A stretch of 35,684 nt of DNA from Marichromatium bheemlicum (GCF_012276755.1 NZ_JAAXKX010000028.1:1-35684), one strand, 5' to 3'; positions 1 to 6,659 are shown, counted from the stretch's first letter. Notes: generated from the letters alone by a model not told the origin. Numbers and translations: made by a program.

Positions 1-100
1 ACTGAGAAAACCCGCAACGGGGAGAAGTGAGTACCGAGCAACACCGAATCCCTTGGCGTCCTTTGTGTCTTTGCGGTTCAACCTGGCTGGCGGCTGTTCG

Positions 101-814
101 TCAGGCCGACGCGCCGGTTTGTTCCTCGTAGCGGTAGCCGACGCCATAGACGGCGTGGATGAGCTCGCGCTCGGGGTGGAGTTCGGCGAGCTTGCGCCGG
201 AGCTTCTTGACGTGGCTGTCGATGGTGCGATCGGAGACCACGCGGCGATCGCGATAGATGTGTTCCATCAGCTGTTCACGGGAATAGATCCGCCCGGGGG
301 TGCGATACAGGGTCTCGAGCAGTGCGAACTCGACGGCGGTGAGTTCGATCTCAGTGGTGTCGCTGCGTACCCGGAGTCGTGTCGGGTCGAGGGTGAGTGC
401 GCCGCTGGGCTGCGGTTGGCTGAGCGTGGTGTCGCTGCGCTGGCGCCTGAGGACGGCCTTGACCCGGGCGACCAGCTCGCGGGGGCTGTAGGGCTTGCAG
501 ACATAGTCGTCGGCGCCGAGTTCGAGCCCGAGCAGGCGGTCGATCTCCTCGACGCGGGCGGTGGTGATGATAATCGGTACCTGGCTCTCGGCGCGGATCT
601 CGCGGCACAGGCTCAGCCCGTCGCGTCCGGGCAGCATCAGATCGAGCAGCACCAGGGCAGGACAGTGATCACGGATCCAGTCGAGCACCGTGGTGCCCTC
701 GGCGAGATGGGCGCTGCGGTACCCGCTGGCGTGTAGGTAGTCGGTGACCAATCCGGCGAGCCGCTGCTCGTCCTCGACGATCAGGATCAGTGGGGCGTGG
801 GGGGTGTCATTCAT
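101..814 (-). CDS. baeR: BaeR-type OmpR-family response regulator
   Basis: Cytoplasmic DNA-binding response regulator of 237 aa. The receiver domain (about residues 8-122) shows the acidic pair E14/D15, the phospho-acceptor Asp at about 58 in the LLDLMLPG motif, and the KPYSP lysine. A winged-helix OmpR/PhoB domain fills the C-terminal half. The stretch around EIDRLLGLELGADDY closely follows E. coli BaeR, so BaeR is preferred over a generic OmpR name. The ATG at 814 overlaps the stop of the upstream kinase gene (ATGA), which fixes the start; longer readings extend into the kinase gene. In E. coli BaeSR controls envelope-stress efflux genes; the targets here are unknown. Confidence 0.88.
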   Translation of the reverse strand: MNDTPHAPLILIVEDEQRLAGLVTDYLHASGYRSAHLAEGTTVLDWIRDHCPALVLLDLMLPGRDGLSLCREIRAESQVPIIITTARVEEIDRLLGLELGADDYVCKPYSPRELVARVKAVLRRQRSDTTLSQPQPSGALTLDPTRLRVRSDTTEIELTAVEFALLETLYRTPGRIYSREQLMEHIYRDRRVVSDRTIDSHVKKLRRKLAELHPERELIHAVYGVGYRYEEQTGASA

Positions 815-2268
815 CGGTCGTGCTGTTGTCTGGGGTCGGAGGGCAGCTCGATGTGGATCCACAGTCCGCCGAGTGGTGAGGGGCGGGCGCTGATGGTGCC
901 GCCGTGGGCGTGCACCACGTTGTCGGCGATCGCCAGCCCCAGCCCGGCGCCGCCGGTGTGGCGGTTGCGCGAGTCGTCGACCCGATAGAGTCGTTCGAAC
1001 AGGCGTGAGCACTGCGCCTCTGGCACGCCGGGGGCGGTGTCCTGGAGGTCGATGGTCAGCCCGGTCGGGGTGCGGGTCGCCCGGATCTCCAGCCGACCGC
1101 CGCGATCAGTGTACTGCAGGCTGTTGGCGAGGAGGTTGCGAAAGAGCTGGGAGAGGCGTTGGGCATCGGCCACCAGGGTGATCTGACCGGGGGGGCTGAC
1201 AACGAGTCCGAGGTCGAGTCCGGCGCTCTGGTAACGCGCCCTGAAGGCGTCGCAGTCGGTACGCAGTAGGTCGATCGGATCGGTCTCCTCGAAACGGTAG
1301 CCGAGTGCGCCGAGATCGGTGGTGGTGAGTTCGTAGAGGTCATCGACCAGTCGGCCGAGCCGTAAGGCGTCGGCATGGAGTTGATCGAGGGTGTCGGTGT
1401 CGAATGGTCTGACACCGTCCTGGATCGCCTCGAGTTGGGCGCGTAGCAGTGCGATCGGAGTGCGCAGCTCGTGCGAGATGTCGGCCACCCACTGCCGCCG
1501 TGCCTGTTCGTTACGCTCGAGGGCTGCGGCCAGGGCATTGATGTCGCGCCCGAGTCGGGCGATCTCGTCGCTGCCGCGCGGCTGCGCGCGCGCGCTGAAA
1601 TCACCTGCGGCCAGGCGCCGCGCCGTCTCCTGGAGCGCGCGCACCGGGCGTACCAGGCGTCGTGAGAGCGGATAGGCCAGTGCGGCGGAGAGGGCGAGCA
1701 TGGCCAGGGCGATCAGCCACAATCGGTCGCCTTGACGGGCCCGGAAGCGCAGCTCTGCGAGCTCTGCGACCGGGCGTCCGGGGAGGACTGCGAGGTGCCC
1801 GATGGTGGTGCCATTGAGGCGTAGAGGCATGCGGCGGGCCGTCTCGAGCAGTTCGGGGCGACCATAGACGATGTCGCCATTGCCATCGAGCAACATCAGG
1901 CGGAGTTCCAAGGGGGTGGGGCGGTCGTGATGGCGCACGCGCTCGAGCGCGTGCGGCGGTGGCCATTGTCCGCTCTCGAGCTCGCCCCGCAGGGGCCTGC
2001 GGTGAGGGGAGTGTGGTGTGCTGCGTCCGCTGATGGCGCTGATCCAGCGCCACGGATCGTCGCGTAGCACCTGCCAGGAGCCGCGTTCCTGATAGCTCTC
2101 GATCAGTCGTGTGGCGATCTGTTCGAGGCGCGCTTGCTCACGGGCATCGACCAGTTCGACCAAGCCACGTTCGAGCGACCAATGCATGAAGGCCTGGGTG
2201 CCGATCAGGACCAGTACGCAGGCGAGCAGCAGGGTGAGGAAGAGCTTGGCGCGGATCGAGTGTGTCAT
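811..2268 (-). CDS. baeS: BaeS-type sensor histidine kinase
   Basis: Inner-membrane sensor kinase of 485 aa, partner of the overlapping response regulator. Membrane segments lie at about residues 8-28 and 183-201 and flank a periplasmic sensor region of about 150 residues. A HAMP linker follows (about 202-255), then the dimerisation/phospho-acceptor box ISHELRTP with His at about 266, an N box near residue 360 (LFRNLLANSLQYTD) and a GGAGLGLAIA G box. Length and order match the BaeS/EnvZ-like class. The stop overlaps the regulator's ATG, indicating translational coupling. The ligand cannot be read from the sequence; the periplasmic part is His/Arg/Pro-rich. Confidence 0.88.
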   Translation of the reverse strand: MTHSIRAKLFLTLLLACVLVLIGTQAFMHWSLERGLVELVDAREQARLEQIATRLIESYQERGSWQVLRDDPWRWISAISGRSTPHSPHRRPLRGELESGQWPPPHALERVRHHDRPTPLELRLMLLDGNGDIVYGRPELLETARRMPLRLNGTTIGHLAVLPGRPVAELAELRFRARQGDRLWLIALAMLALSAALAYPLSRRLVRPVRALQETARRLAAGDFSARAQPRGSDEIARLGRDINALAAALERNEQARRQWVADISHELRTPIALLRAQLEAIQDGVRPFDTDTLDQLHADALRLGRLVDDLYELTTTDLGALGYRFEETDPIDLLRTDCDAFRARYQSAGLDLGLVVSPPGQITLVADAQRLSQLFRNLLANSLQYTDRGGRLEIRATRTPTGLTIDLQDTAPGVPEAQCSRLFERLYRVDDSRNRHTGGAGLGLAIADNVVHAHGGTISARPSPLGGLWIHIELPSDPRQQHDR

Positions 2269-2320
2269 GGGGCGATGATCGCGCCCCAGGGTGCAAGAAA
2301 TATGGACGCGGCCTCAGGTC

Positions 2321-2500
2321 TCAGCCGAGCGGTGGCTGGCCGGAGGGTGTCGGGTGTGGTGGGCGCTGCTCGCTGAGATGTCGGCGCAGCAGCCAGCGGC
2401 GCTGCTGGGTCCGGCTGCGGGGACGGGACTGGACCAGCGCGCGCACCAGGCGCAGCAGTGGGGCGCGGGCCCGAGGCTGGAATTGCCGGTGGTCGGTCAT
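2321..2500 (-). CDS. small Arg-rich hypothetical protein
   Basis: Possible 59-aa basic protein (start MTDHRQFQPRA) between bfd and baeS on the same strand, 16 nt after the bfd stop and 52 nt before baeS. A GAGGGAAGAGG purine tract lies directly before its ATG. I recognise no family; it has no cysteines and no membrane segment, and about a quarter of its residues are arginine. The spacing and ribosome-binding site favour a real gene in a bfd-to-baeR operon, but in GC-rich DNA a chance frame of this size is possible. Confidence 0.4.
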   Translation of the reverse strand: MTDHRQFQPRARAPLLRLVRALVQSRPRSRTQQRRWLLRRHLSEQRPPHPTPSGQPPLG

Positions 2501-2516
2501 ACCTCTTCCCTCAGGG

Positions 2517-2723
2517 TCAGTCGCATGGACAGTGCGGCGTGAGTGCCGTGGCGCTGTCGGTGTTTCTGGTGGAGCGGAGCAGTTGATGCGCGCAGCGTGC
2601 GCAACGGCCACAGGGGCCGGGAACCGCCAGGGTCTGGCGCAGCTGGGCCAGCGAGGAGACGCCGCGCGCGGCGGCCTCGCGGATCTGCCGGTCGGTGACG
2701 GCATTGCAGACGCAGACGTACAT
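2517..2723 (-). CDS. bfd: bacterioferritin-associated ferredoxin Bfd
   Basis: 68-aa [2Fe-2S] protein that delivers electrons to bacterioferritin haem so that stored ferric iron can be released. It begins MYVCVCNAVTD with the Cys-X-Cys pair (C4, C6) and has the second pair in PGPCGRCARC, the usual Bfd spacing. The start at 2723 is chosen because the family begins at this methionine; an upstream in-frame ATG at 2792 would add 23 atypical residues and include promoter sequence. It is divergent from the two bacterioferritin genes, the expected functional neighbourhood. Confidence 0.9.
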   Translation of the reverse strand: MYVCVCNAVTDRQIREAAARGVSSLAQLRQTLAVPGPCGRCARCAHQLLRSTRNTDSATALTPHCPCD

Positions 2724-2763
2724 GGTGGCGTGGGGTCCGTGGTCGGTGGTATGTCGCAGGACT

Positions 2764-2792
2764 AAAATAGGAATTATTCGCAATTTCTTCAA
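2764..2792 (-). promoter_or_regulatory. candidate sigma70 promoter for bfd (possible Fur-type control)
   Basis: Read on the minus strand: TTGAAG (2792-2787), 17-nt spacer, TATTTT (2769-2764), about 40 nt before the bfd ATG. It is an AT-rich island in GC-rich surroundings, and GAATTATTCGCAATTTC inside it loosely resembles half of a Fur box. The promoter match is moderate; iron control is inferred from the bfd/bfr context. Confidence 0.4.
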
Positions 2793-2860
2793 GCCCCTGG
2801 CTCAACCGGTGCCGACCGGTGCTGGGATGGCCAGGTCTCTCGTGATGGAGAGGATTCAGA

Positions 2861-3325
2861 ATGAAGATCGATCCGGCGATGAATCGCCACCTCAACATGG
2901 TGCTCAAGCAGGCGTTGACCGCCATCAACCAATCCTTTTTGCACGCACGCATGCTCGGTCACTGGGGCGTGTCGGGGCTCGAGCGTCGGCTCTACGACAC
3001 CTCGATACTGGTGATGCGTCAGGCCGACCGGGTGATCGAACGGGTGTTGTTTCTCGAAGGGCTGCCCAATCTGCAGGACCTCGGCAAGTTGCATGTCGGT
3101 GAGGACGTGCCCGAGGTGCTTGCCGCGGAGCTGGAGCTGGGGCAGCGGTATCGAGCGGTGCTCGGCGATGGCGCGGCTGCGGCCGAGCAGCATGGCGACT
3201 ATGTCAGTCGGGCCCTGTGCGAGGCCCTCAACGGCGAGGTCGAGGCGCAGATCGACTGGCTCGAGACCCAACTCGGGCTGATCGACCAACTCGGACTCGA
3301 GCGTTATCTCGAGACCCAGGTCTGA
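2861..3325 (+). CDS. bfr: bacterioferritin subunit, haem-ligand type (ferroxidase ligands lost)
   Basis: 154-aa bacterioferritin-fold subunit collinear with E. coli Bfr without gaps, so residue numbers can be compared directly. Met52, the axial haem ligand, is kept (VMRQAD). All six ferroxidase ligands are replaced: Glu18 is Ala, Glu51 Val, His54 Gln, Glu94 Gly, Glu127 Val, His130 Gln. It should therefore bind haem at a subunit interface and take part in iron release through Bfd but not oxidise iron. It is followed after 27 nt by a second subunit with the reverse pattern, so a mixed 24-mer is likely, as known for two-subunit bacterioferritins such as those of Neisseria and Magnetospirillum. 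Confidence 0.92.
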   Translation: MKIDPAMNRHLNMVLKQALTAINQSFLHARMLGHWGVSGLERRLYDTSILVMRQADRVIERVLFLEGLPNLQDLGKLHVGEDVPEVLAAELELGQRYRAVLGDGAAAAEQHGDYVSRALCEALNGEVEAQIDWLETQLGLIDQLGLERYLETQV

Positions 3326-3352
3326 ACCACGGATCCAGGCGAGGTATTCCCG

Positions 3353-3844
3353 ATGCAAGGCAATCCCAAGGTGATCGAGCACCTGCAGCGTCTGCTCGCC
3401 AATGAGCTGGCGGCGATCGATCAATACTTTATCCACGGCCACATGTACGAGGACTGGGGCTATGCGCGACTACAGGCGCGCATCCTCCACGAGAGCGAGG
3501 ACGAGCGCGGCCACGCGGCGCTGCTGATCCAGCGGATGCTGTTTCTCGATGCCATTCCGGACATGCGTCAACGTGACGGGTTGCGGGTGGGGCGGGATGT
3601 GCCCGAGATGCTCGCCAACGATCTGCAGCTCGAGTATGCGGTGGTCGCCGCGCTCAAGGAGGCGATCGCCTGCTGTGAGCAGGAGCGCGATTATCAAACG
3701 CGCCAGATCCTGCTCTCGATCCTCGCCGACACCGAGGAAGACCATGCCTATTGGCTCGAGCAACAGCTCGGGTTGATCGACGCCTTGGGGCTAGCCAACT
3801 ATCTCCAGACCCAACTCCACGCCGTCGCCGCGCCCGCTGACTGA
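3353..3844 (+). CDS. bfr: bacterioferritin subunit, ferroxidase type (haem Met lost)
   Basis: 163-aa bacterioferritin subunit, second gene of the pair. The di-iron ligands are present: Glu18, Glu51, His54, Glu94, and the Glu/His pair at 128/131 (one residue later than in E. coli because of a single insertion). The haem ligand position 52 is Arg instead of Met. It is thus the iron-oxidising partner of the preceding haem-type subunit. The start MQGNPKVIEHL aligns with the family N-terminus and the C-terminus has a short Ala/Pro tail. Cotranscription with the first subunit is likely. Confidence 0.92.
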   Translation: MQGNPKVIEHLQRLLANELAAIDQYFIHGHMYEDWGYARLQARILHESEDERGHAALLIQRMLFLDAIPDMRQRDGLRVGRDVPEMLANDLQLEYAVVAALKEAIACCEQERDYQTRQILLSILADTEEDHAYWLEQQLGLIDALGLANYLQTQLHAVAAPAD

Positions 3845-4144
3845 GCCGCATCGTCGCGGCCGGGGCATGTGTCAAGGCATGTCCCGCTCCTCTTCACCGT
3901 GTCTCCCGGCGCACGCCGAGCAATGACAAGCACGGGGCACGTCAATACAATCCCTCGAATCTTGTGGGCAATTGGTCGGTCCGGATCGACGCCGGCCGCC
4001 GTCAGGCGGTCTTGCCCTGCGATGCGTGTCCGCTCGCGCCTGATGGGGGAGTGGATGCGCCCGGCCCCGTGCCCATGGATGGGGTCCTCGATCCCAGGGT
4101 GCGGGGGCGCCGTTGTCAATCCATCTTGTCGAGAGGAAACGCGC
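3845..4144. other. intergenic stretch after the bfr genes
   Basis: About 300 bases without a convincing gene. Open frames run through it on both strands but give Arg/Ser/Pro-rich peptides with no start signal. It holds one candidate promoter (3923-3951) and the ribosome-binding site of the next gene (AGAGGA, 4132-4137). No terminator with a T-run was seen after the bacterioferritin genes. Confidence 0.5.
3923..3951 (+). promoter_or_regulatory. candidate sigma70 promoter
   Basis: ATGACA (3923-3928), 17-nt spacer, TACAAT (3946-3951). Good match and spacing in a GC-rich region, about 190 nt before the GTG of the membrane protein at 4145. Assignment to that gene is inferred from position. Confidence 0.4.
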
Positions 4145-4552
4145 GTGAAGTATGCGGCAAAGAGAACCTGGCCCCTACGCTCCCCGTCCTGGGAGCACGA
4201 GGGGGAGGCGGAGAGTTTCGAGGCGTTTGCGACCGAGTTCGCTGCCGTCGAACGTCTCGGTGCGGACGGTGAGTTCGTTGTCATCGATAAGTCGAGCGAA
4301 GAGGCCGAGTTGCGCTTCTTCCGCGTCACCACAATCGCACCCTATCAGGTCGAGGCGGTCGCCGAACCGCGTAGCAATGCCCCCGCGCCGCAGGCCGAGG
4401 ATGGACAGCCGGCCGTGGAGCAGGACTACAGCTCGGCGCTGCGTCCGGCGATCTCGATGCTGGTCTACATGGGCAAGGTTGCGGTGATCGCCGTCGCGGT
4501 CATTACCGTTGCGGCCTTCGGGATCGGCTACATCAAGGATTTACTTGGATAA
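4145..4552 (+). CDS. single-TM protein of unknown function upstream of puc genes
   Basis: 135 aa from a GTG start chosen because AGAGGA lies 7 nt upstream; the reading frame is open further 5' but that part reads as noncoding (Arg/Ser/Pro-rich). The protein has an acidic soluble region (about 15-95) with a compact beta-like stretch (GEFVVIDKSSEEAELRFFRV), an Ala/Pro linker (about 72-92), and one C-terminal membrane helix at about 104-128 ending GYIKDLLG. This predicts a tail-anchored membrane protein. I recognise no family. Its place just before the antenna genes suggests, but does not prove, a role in antenna or membrane assembly. Confidence 0.65.
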   Translation: MKYAAKRTWPLRSPSWEHEGEAESFEAFATEFAAVERLGADGEFVVIDKSSEEAELRFFRVTTIAPYQVEAVAEPRSNAPAPQAEDGQPAVEQDYSSALRPAISMLVYMGKVAVIAVAVITVAAFGIGYIKDLLG

Positions 4553-4854
4553 AGTCGTTTCCCGGCGTGGTGCGGAGACCGAGTCTGCGTCAAGGTTTTT
4601 TTGGCAGTGTGTTGTTTTTGAAAAGGTTTTTTGGGTGGTGCGGGGGTTGTCCTGGTCATGTAAAACCTTCTTGACATCCGGTCATGTCAAGCTAAGATGA
4701 CACACAGGATCCACGCTGGGTCCTAAAGTCCAGGACGAAGGGCTTGTCTGGCTGAGCACCGTGCGCGGTGCATTGTCGAGGTCTTTCTCGTCCGTTCTTA
4801 ACGGTTGCGGGTGCCAAGTGCGGTATCCGTTTGGTTTCTAAAAGGAGGCTAATA
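4553..4854. other. leader and promoter region of puc unit 1
   Basis: No gene. It contains T-rich sequence (4595-4640), the puc promoter with two TGT-N12-ACA sites (4659-4702), a small hairpin GCACCG/CGGTGC (4756-4771) in the presumed 5' leader, and a strong ribosome-binding site AAAGGAGG (4841-4848). Confidence 0.7.
4659..4702 (+). promoter_or_regulatory. puc unit 1 promoter with paired PpsR/CrtJ-type operators
   Basis: TTGACA (4671-4676) and TAAGAT (4693-4698) with a 16-nt spacer form a sigma70-type promoter. TGT-N12-ACA occurs at 4659-4676, covering the -35, and again at 4685-4702, covering the -10. The sites start 26 bp apart. This pattern is the known recognition sequence of PpsR/CrtJ, the aerobic repressor of photosynthesis genes in purple bacteria. 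The same arrangement recurs before unit 2. Confidence 0.75.
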
Positions 4855-4998
4855 ATGGCTGATCAGAAGAGTCTGTCGGGTCTGACCGAGCAGCAGGCGA
4901 AGGAATTCCACGAGCAGTTCAAGGTGACCTACACCGCATTCGTCGGTCTGGCTGCGCTGGCGCACCTGTTCGTCATCGCTGCCAACCCCTGGTGGTAA
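4855..4998 (+). CDS. pucB: LH2 antenna beta polypeptide (unit 1, first)
   Basis: 47-aa inner-membrane antenna peptide that binds bacteriochlorophyll and carotenoid in the LH2 ring. It shows the beta-chain hallmarks: acidic N-terminal segment LTEQQAKEFHEQF, a single membrane helix, the bacteriochlorophyll-ligand His in ALAHLF, and the NPWW end. ATG 4855 follows AAAGGAGG. The pucA gene begins 24 nt after the stop. The peptide is identical to the first beta chain of unit 2. Confidence 0.96.
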   Translation: MADQKSLSGLTEQQAKEFHEQFKVTYTAFVGLAALAHLFVIAANPWW

Positions 4999-5022
4999 TC
5001 GGTCGTCGTCGAGGATAAGAAC

Positions 5023-5238
5023 ATGCAGATCATGGGCTACAAGCCGCTGGAGCAGGACTACCGCTTTTGGCTGGTGGTGAATCCGGCTACCTGGCTGATC
5101 CCGACGCTGGTTGCCGTCCTGGTGGTGGCACTGGCTGTTCACGTCTACGCCTTCTCGCTCCCCGATCAGGGCTGGTCCGCTCCGGCTCCTGAGGCCGTCG
5201 AGGCGGTCGCGGCTGAAGAGGCTGCTCCGGCCGAGTGA
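5023..5238 (+). CDS. pucA: LH2 antenna alpha polypeptide (unit 1, first)
   Basis: 71-aa alpha chain: N-terminal amphipathic part with RFWLVVNPATW, one membrane helix, and His in ALAVHVYAF as bacteriochlorophyll ligand. It has an unusually long Ala/Glu/Pro-rich C-terminal tail of about 22 residues (APAPEAVEAVAAEE). The aromatic pair found 13-14 residues after the His in Rhodoblastus/Rhodopseudomonas LH2 alpha, which tunes absorption to 850 nm, is Ala-Pro here. It pairs with the preceding beta chain and is identical to its copy in unit 2. Confidence 0.95.
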   Translation: MQIMGYKPLEQDYRFWLVVNPATWLIPTLVAVLVVALAVHVYAFSLPDQGWSAPAPEAVEAVAAEEAAPAE

Positions 5239-5249
5239 TTTCATGGCGT

Positions 5250-5268
5250 CGCGATCCTCTCGATCGCG
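5250..5268 (+). other. hairpin between pucA and second pucB (unit 1)
   Basis: CGCGATC/GATCGCG stem with a 5-nt CTCTC loop, 11 nt after the pucA stop. It is identical in unit 2 (6660-6678). A likely mRNA-stabilising or processing structure setting the ratio of the two antenna pairs; function inferred. Confidence 0.55.
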
Positions 5269-5335
5269 TCCGTCTGGTTGTCGCGCACACTGGCTGCGAC
5301 ACTGTTTATAACCCCTGCATTTAGAGGGTAATACC

Positions 5336-5461
5336 ATGACTGGACTGACTGAACAGCAGGCCAAAGAGTTCCACGAGCAGTTCAAGGTGTCCTACACCGC
5401 ATTCGTCGGCCTGGCTGCCGTCGTTCACCTGTTCATCATCGCTGCGAACCCCTGGTTCTAA
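5336..5461 (+). CDS. pucB: LH2 antenna beta polypeptide (unit 1, second; variant)
   Basis: 41-aa beta chain starting MTGLTEQQAKEF after a GAGGGTAATACC leader. The ligand His lies in AAVVHLFII. It differs from the other three beta chains around the pigment site: VVH instead of LAH, II instead of VI, a final Phe instead of Trp, and Ser for Thr at residue 19. These changes could shift pigment packing or absorption. It is followed by its alpha partner. Confidence 0.94.
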   Translation: MTGLTEQQAKEFHEQFKVSYTAFVGLAAVVHLFIIAANPWF

Positions 5462-5511
5462 TCGAACCCCGGTTCAACGCACTCCAAACCTAATTCAACG
5501 AGGTCAAAACA

Positions 5512-5667
5512 ATGAGCGACATCGCAAAGCCGAAGAACCCGGAAGACGATTGGAAGATCTGGATGGTCGTCAATCCTGCCACCTGGCTGATGCCGATCCT
5601 GTTCGCCGTGCTGGTCGTCGCACTGGCCGTGCACGCGGTCGTGTTCTCGATCGGCCTGGGCTGGTAA
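5512..5667 (+). CDS. pucA: LH2 antenna alpha polypeptide (unit 1, second)
   Basis: 51-aa alpha chain (MSDIAKPKNPEDDWKIW...). One membrane helix with His in ALAVHAVVF, ending SIGLGW without the long tail of the other alpha type. The chain stops about 10 residues past the ligand His, so it lacks the region that carries the spectral-tuning aromatics in other LH2 alpha chains. It differs from the unit 2 copy by one residue (Ala for Ser in LFAVLV). Confidence 0.94.
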   Translation: MSDIAKPKNPEDDWKIWMVVNPATWLMPILFAVLVVALAVHAVVFSIGLGW

Positions 5668-5741
5668 CAGCCTGCCGACGGCGACCGTCGCGTTCGTCGC
5701 GGGTCGCTGTCTGCTGACTGCGCTCGACGCGGTCAAGCATC

Positions 5742-5771
5742 ACGGCAGACGAGGTTCGCCTCGTCTGCCGT
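5742..5771 (+). terminator. strong hairpin after puc unit 1 (UUCG loop)
   Basis: Perfect 13-bp stem (left arm 5742-5754, right arm 5759-5771) capped by TTCG, the very stable UUCG tetraloop in RNA. There is no T-run, so it is either a 3' stabiliser/processing end or a Rho-assisted terminator. Two more stems follow at once: CGGTGAC/GTCACCG (5774-5792) and GTCCGAGCCA/TGGCTCGGAC (5804-5833). Confidence 0.6.
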
Positions 5772-6091
5772 CGCGGTGACGCAAGGTCACCGTCGATACT
5801 GGAGTCCGAGCCACGCGGAGCCTTGGCTCGGACGTAGAATCTCCCCCGCCTCTTCACTCTCGCCCGACCTCCTCTACCCGAATCCGAATCCTTCTGTCGA
5901 TGTCCCCATCGATAAGCGATCGTGCGCGTGTTTCGTGGGTCGCCAAAATTGGGGTGGGGAGAGCGACCTGGCGCGAGGGATTTCGGTGTTCTCGTTTGCT
6001 GTTTTTAGGCGACGATTGATGTTTTTTTGTGGCTTATCAAGGGGGATCTCGGTGGTGTCGAGATAGGGCGCAGGTGCCTGTGTGGATCTAT

Positions 6092-6135
6092 TGTCTATTA
6101 GGCTTGACATTCCCTCATGTAAAGCTAAGATGACA
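6092..6135 (+). promoter_or_regulatory. puc unit 2 promoter with paired PpsR/CrtJ-type operators
   Basis: TTGACA (6104-6109), 16-nt spacer, TAAGAT (6126-6131). TGT-N12-ACA sites lie at 6092-6109 and 6118-6135, with the same 26-bp phasing and the same overlap of -35 and -10 as before unit 1. The interior bases of the upstream site differ between copies while the TGT and ACA ends are kept, which supports function. Confidence 0.75.
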
Positions 6136-6264
6136 CCCAGGATCTGCGCTGGCCCCCAAGATTTTCGGAGTCCTGCGCAGCACACGAACCACTGGTTTCG
6201 ATCAGTTGGTTGCGAAGGGTTCACGCCGCGAGACGGCGCATCGAGATTTCTAAAGGAGGCCAAT

Positions 6265-6408
6265 ATGGCTGATCAGAAGAGTCTGTCGGGTCTGACCGAG
6301 CAGCAGGCGAAGGAATTCCACGAGCAGTTTAAAGTGACCTACACCGCATTCGTCGGTCTGGCCGCGCTGGCGCACCTGTTCGTCATCGCTGCCAACCCCT
6401 GGTGGTAA
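6265..6408 (+). CDS. pucB: LH2 antenna beta polypeptide (unit 2, first)
   Basis: 47-aa beta chain, amino-acid identical to the one at 4855, with three silent base changes. ATG preceded by AAAGGAGG. His in ALAHLF binds bacteriochlorophyll. First gene of the second puc unit, behind its own promoter. Confidence 0.96.
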   Translation: MADQKSLSGLTEQQAKEFHEQFKVTYTAFVGLAALAHLFVIAANPWW

Positions 6409-6432
6409 TCGGTCGTCGTCGAGGATAAGAAT

Positions 6433-6648
6433 ATGCAGATCATGGGCTACAAGCCGCTGGAGCAGGACTACCGTTTTTGGCTGGTGGTGAATCCGGCTAC
6501 CTGGCTGATCCCGACGCTGGTTGCCGTCCTGGTGGTGGCACTGGCTGTTCACGTCTACGCCTTCTCGCTCCCCGATCAGGGCTGGTCCGCTCCGGCTCCT
6601 GAGGCCGTCGAGGCGGTCGCGGCTGAAGAGGCTGCTCCGGCCGAGTGA
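6433..6648 (+). CDS. pucA: LH2 antenna alpha polypeptide (unit 2, first)
   Basis: 71-aa alpha chain identical to the one at 5023, including the Ala/Glu/Pro-rich C-terminal tail. One silent base change is seen. It lies 24 nt after pucB and is followed by the same CGCGATC/GATCGCG hairpin (6660-6678). Confidence 0.95.
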   Translation: MQIMGYKPLEQDYRFWLVVNPATWLIPTLVAVLVVALAVHVYAFSLPDQGWSAPAPEAVEAVAAEEAAPAE

Positions 6649-6659
6649 TTTCATGGCGT

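Larger units (their letters stand above)
4842..5270 (+). repeat. tandem duplication, copy 1 (first pucBA pair)
   Basis: Matches 6252-6680 at an offset of 1410 bases. From the pucB ATG to the hairpin after pucA I count five base differences in 416 bp, all silent or intergenic. The downstream beta/alpha pairs are also duplicated but more diverged. Confidence 0.9.
5668..6264. other. inter-unit region between the two puc units
   Basis: About 600 bases with no supported gene. It holds three consecutive hairpins (5742-5771, 5774-5792, 5804-5833), a featureless C- then T-rich stretch (5834-6040), a short ATCTCG/CGAGAT inverted repeat (6046-6064), the unit 2 promoter (6092-6135) and the AAAGGAGG site before pucB (6252-6259). 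Confidence 0.6.

Noticed and set aside
51-81. Segment like a dispersed extragenic repeat (CCTTGGCGTCC...GCGGTTCA)
   Set aside because: Looks like repeats seen between genes in other genomes, but no clear second copy occurs here (10851-10880 is only vaguely alike).
53-736. Plus-strand frame over baeR
   Set aside because: Antisense shadow of a clear response regulator.
3869-4144. N-terminal extension of the membrane protein starting at 3869
   Set aside because: The extra 92 residues are Arg/Ser/Pro-rich without family features, and the GTG at 4145 has a much better ribosome-binding site.
6020-6040. Possible FNR-type site TTGAT...ATCAA
   Set aside because: The half sites are 15 nt apart instead of 4.
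5776-6066. 96-codon plus-strand frame between the puc units
   Set aside because: Overlaps hairpins, has no ribosome-binding site and an uneven noncoding composition.
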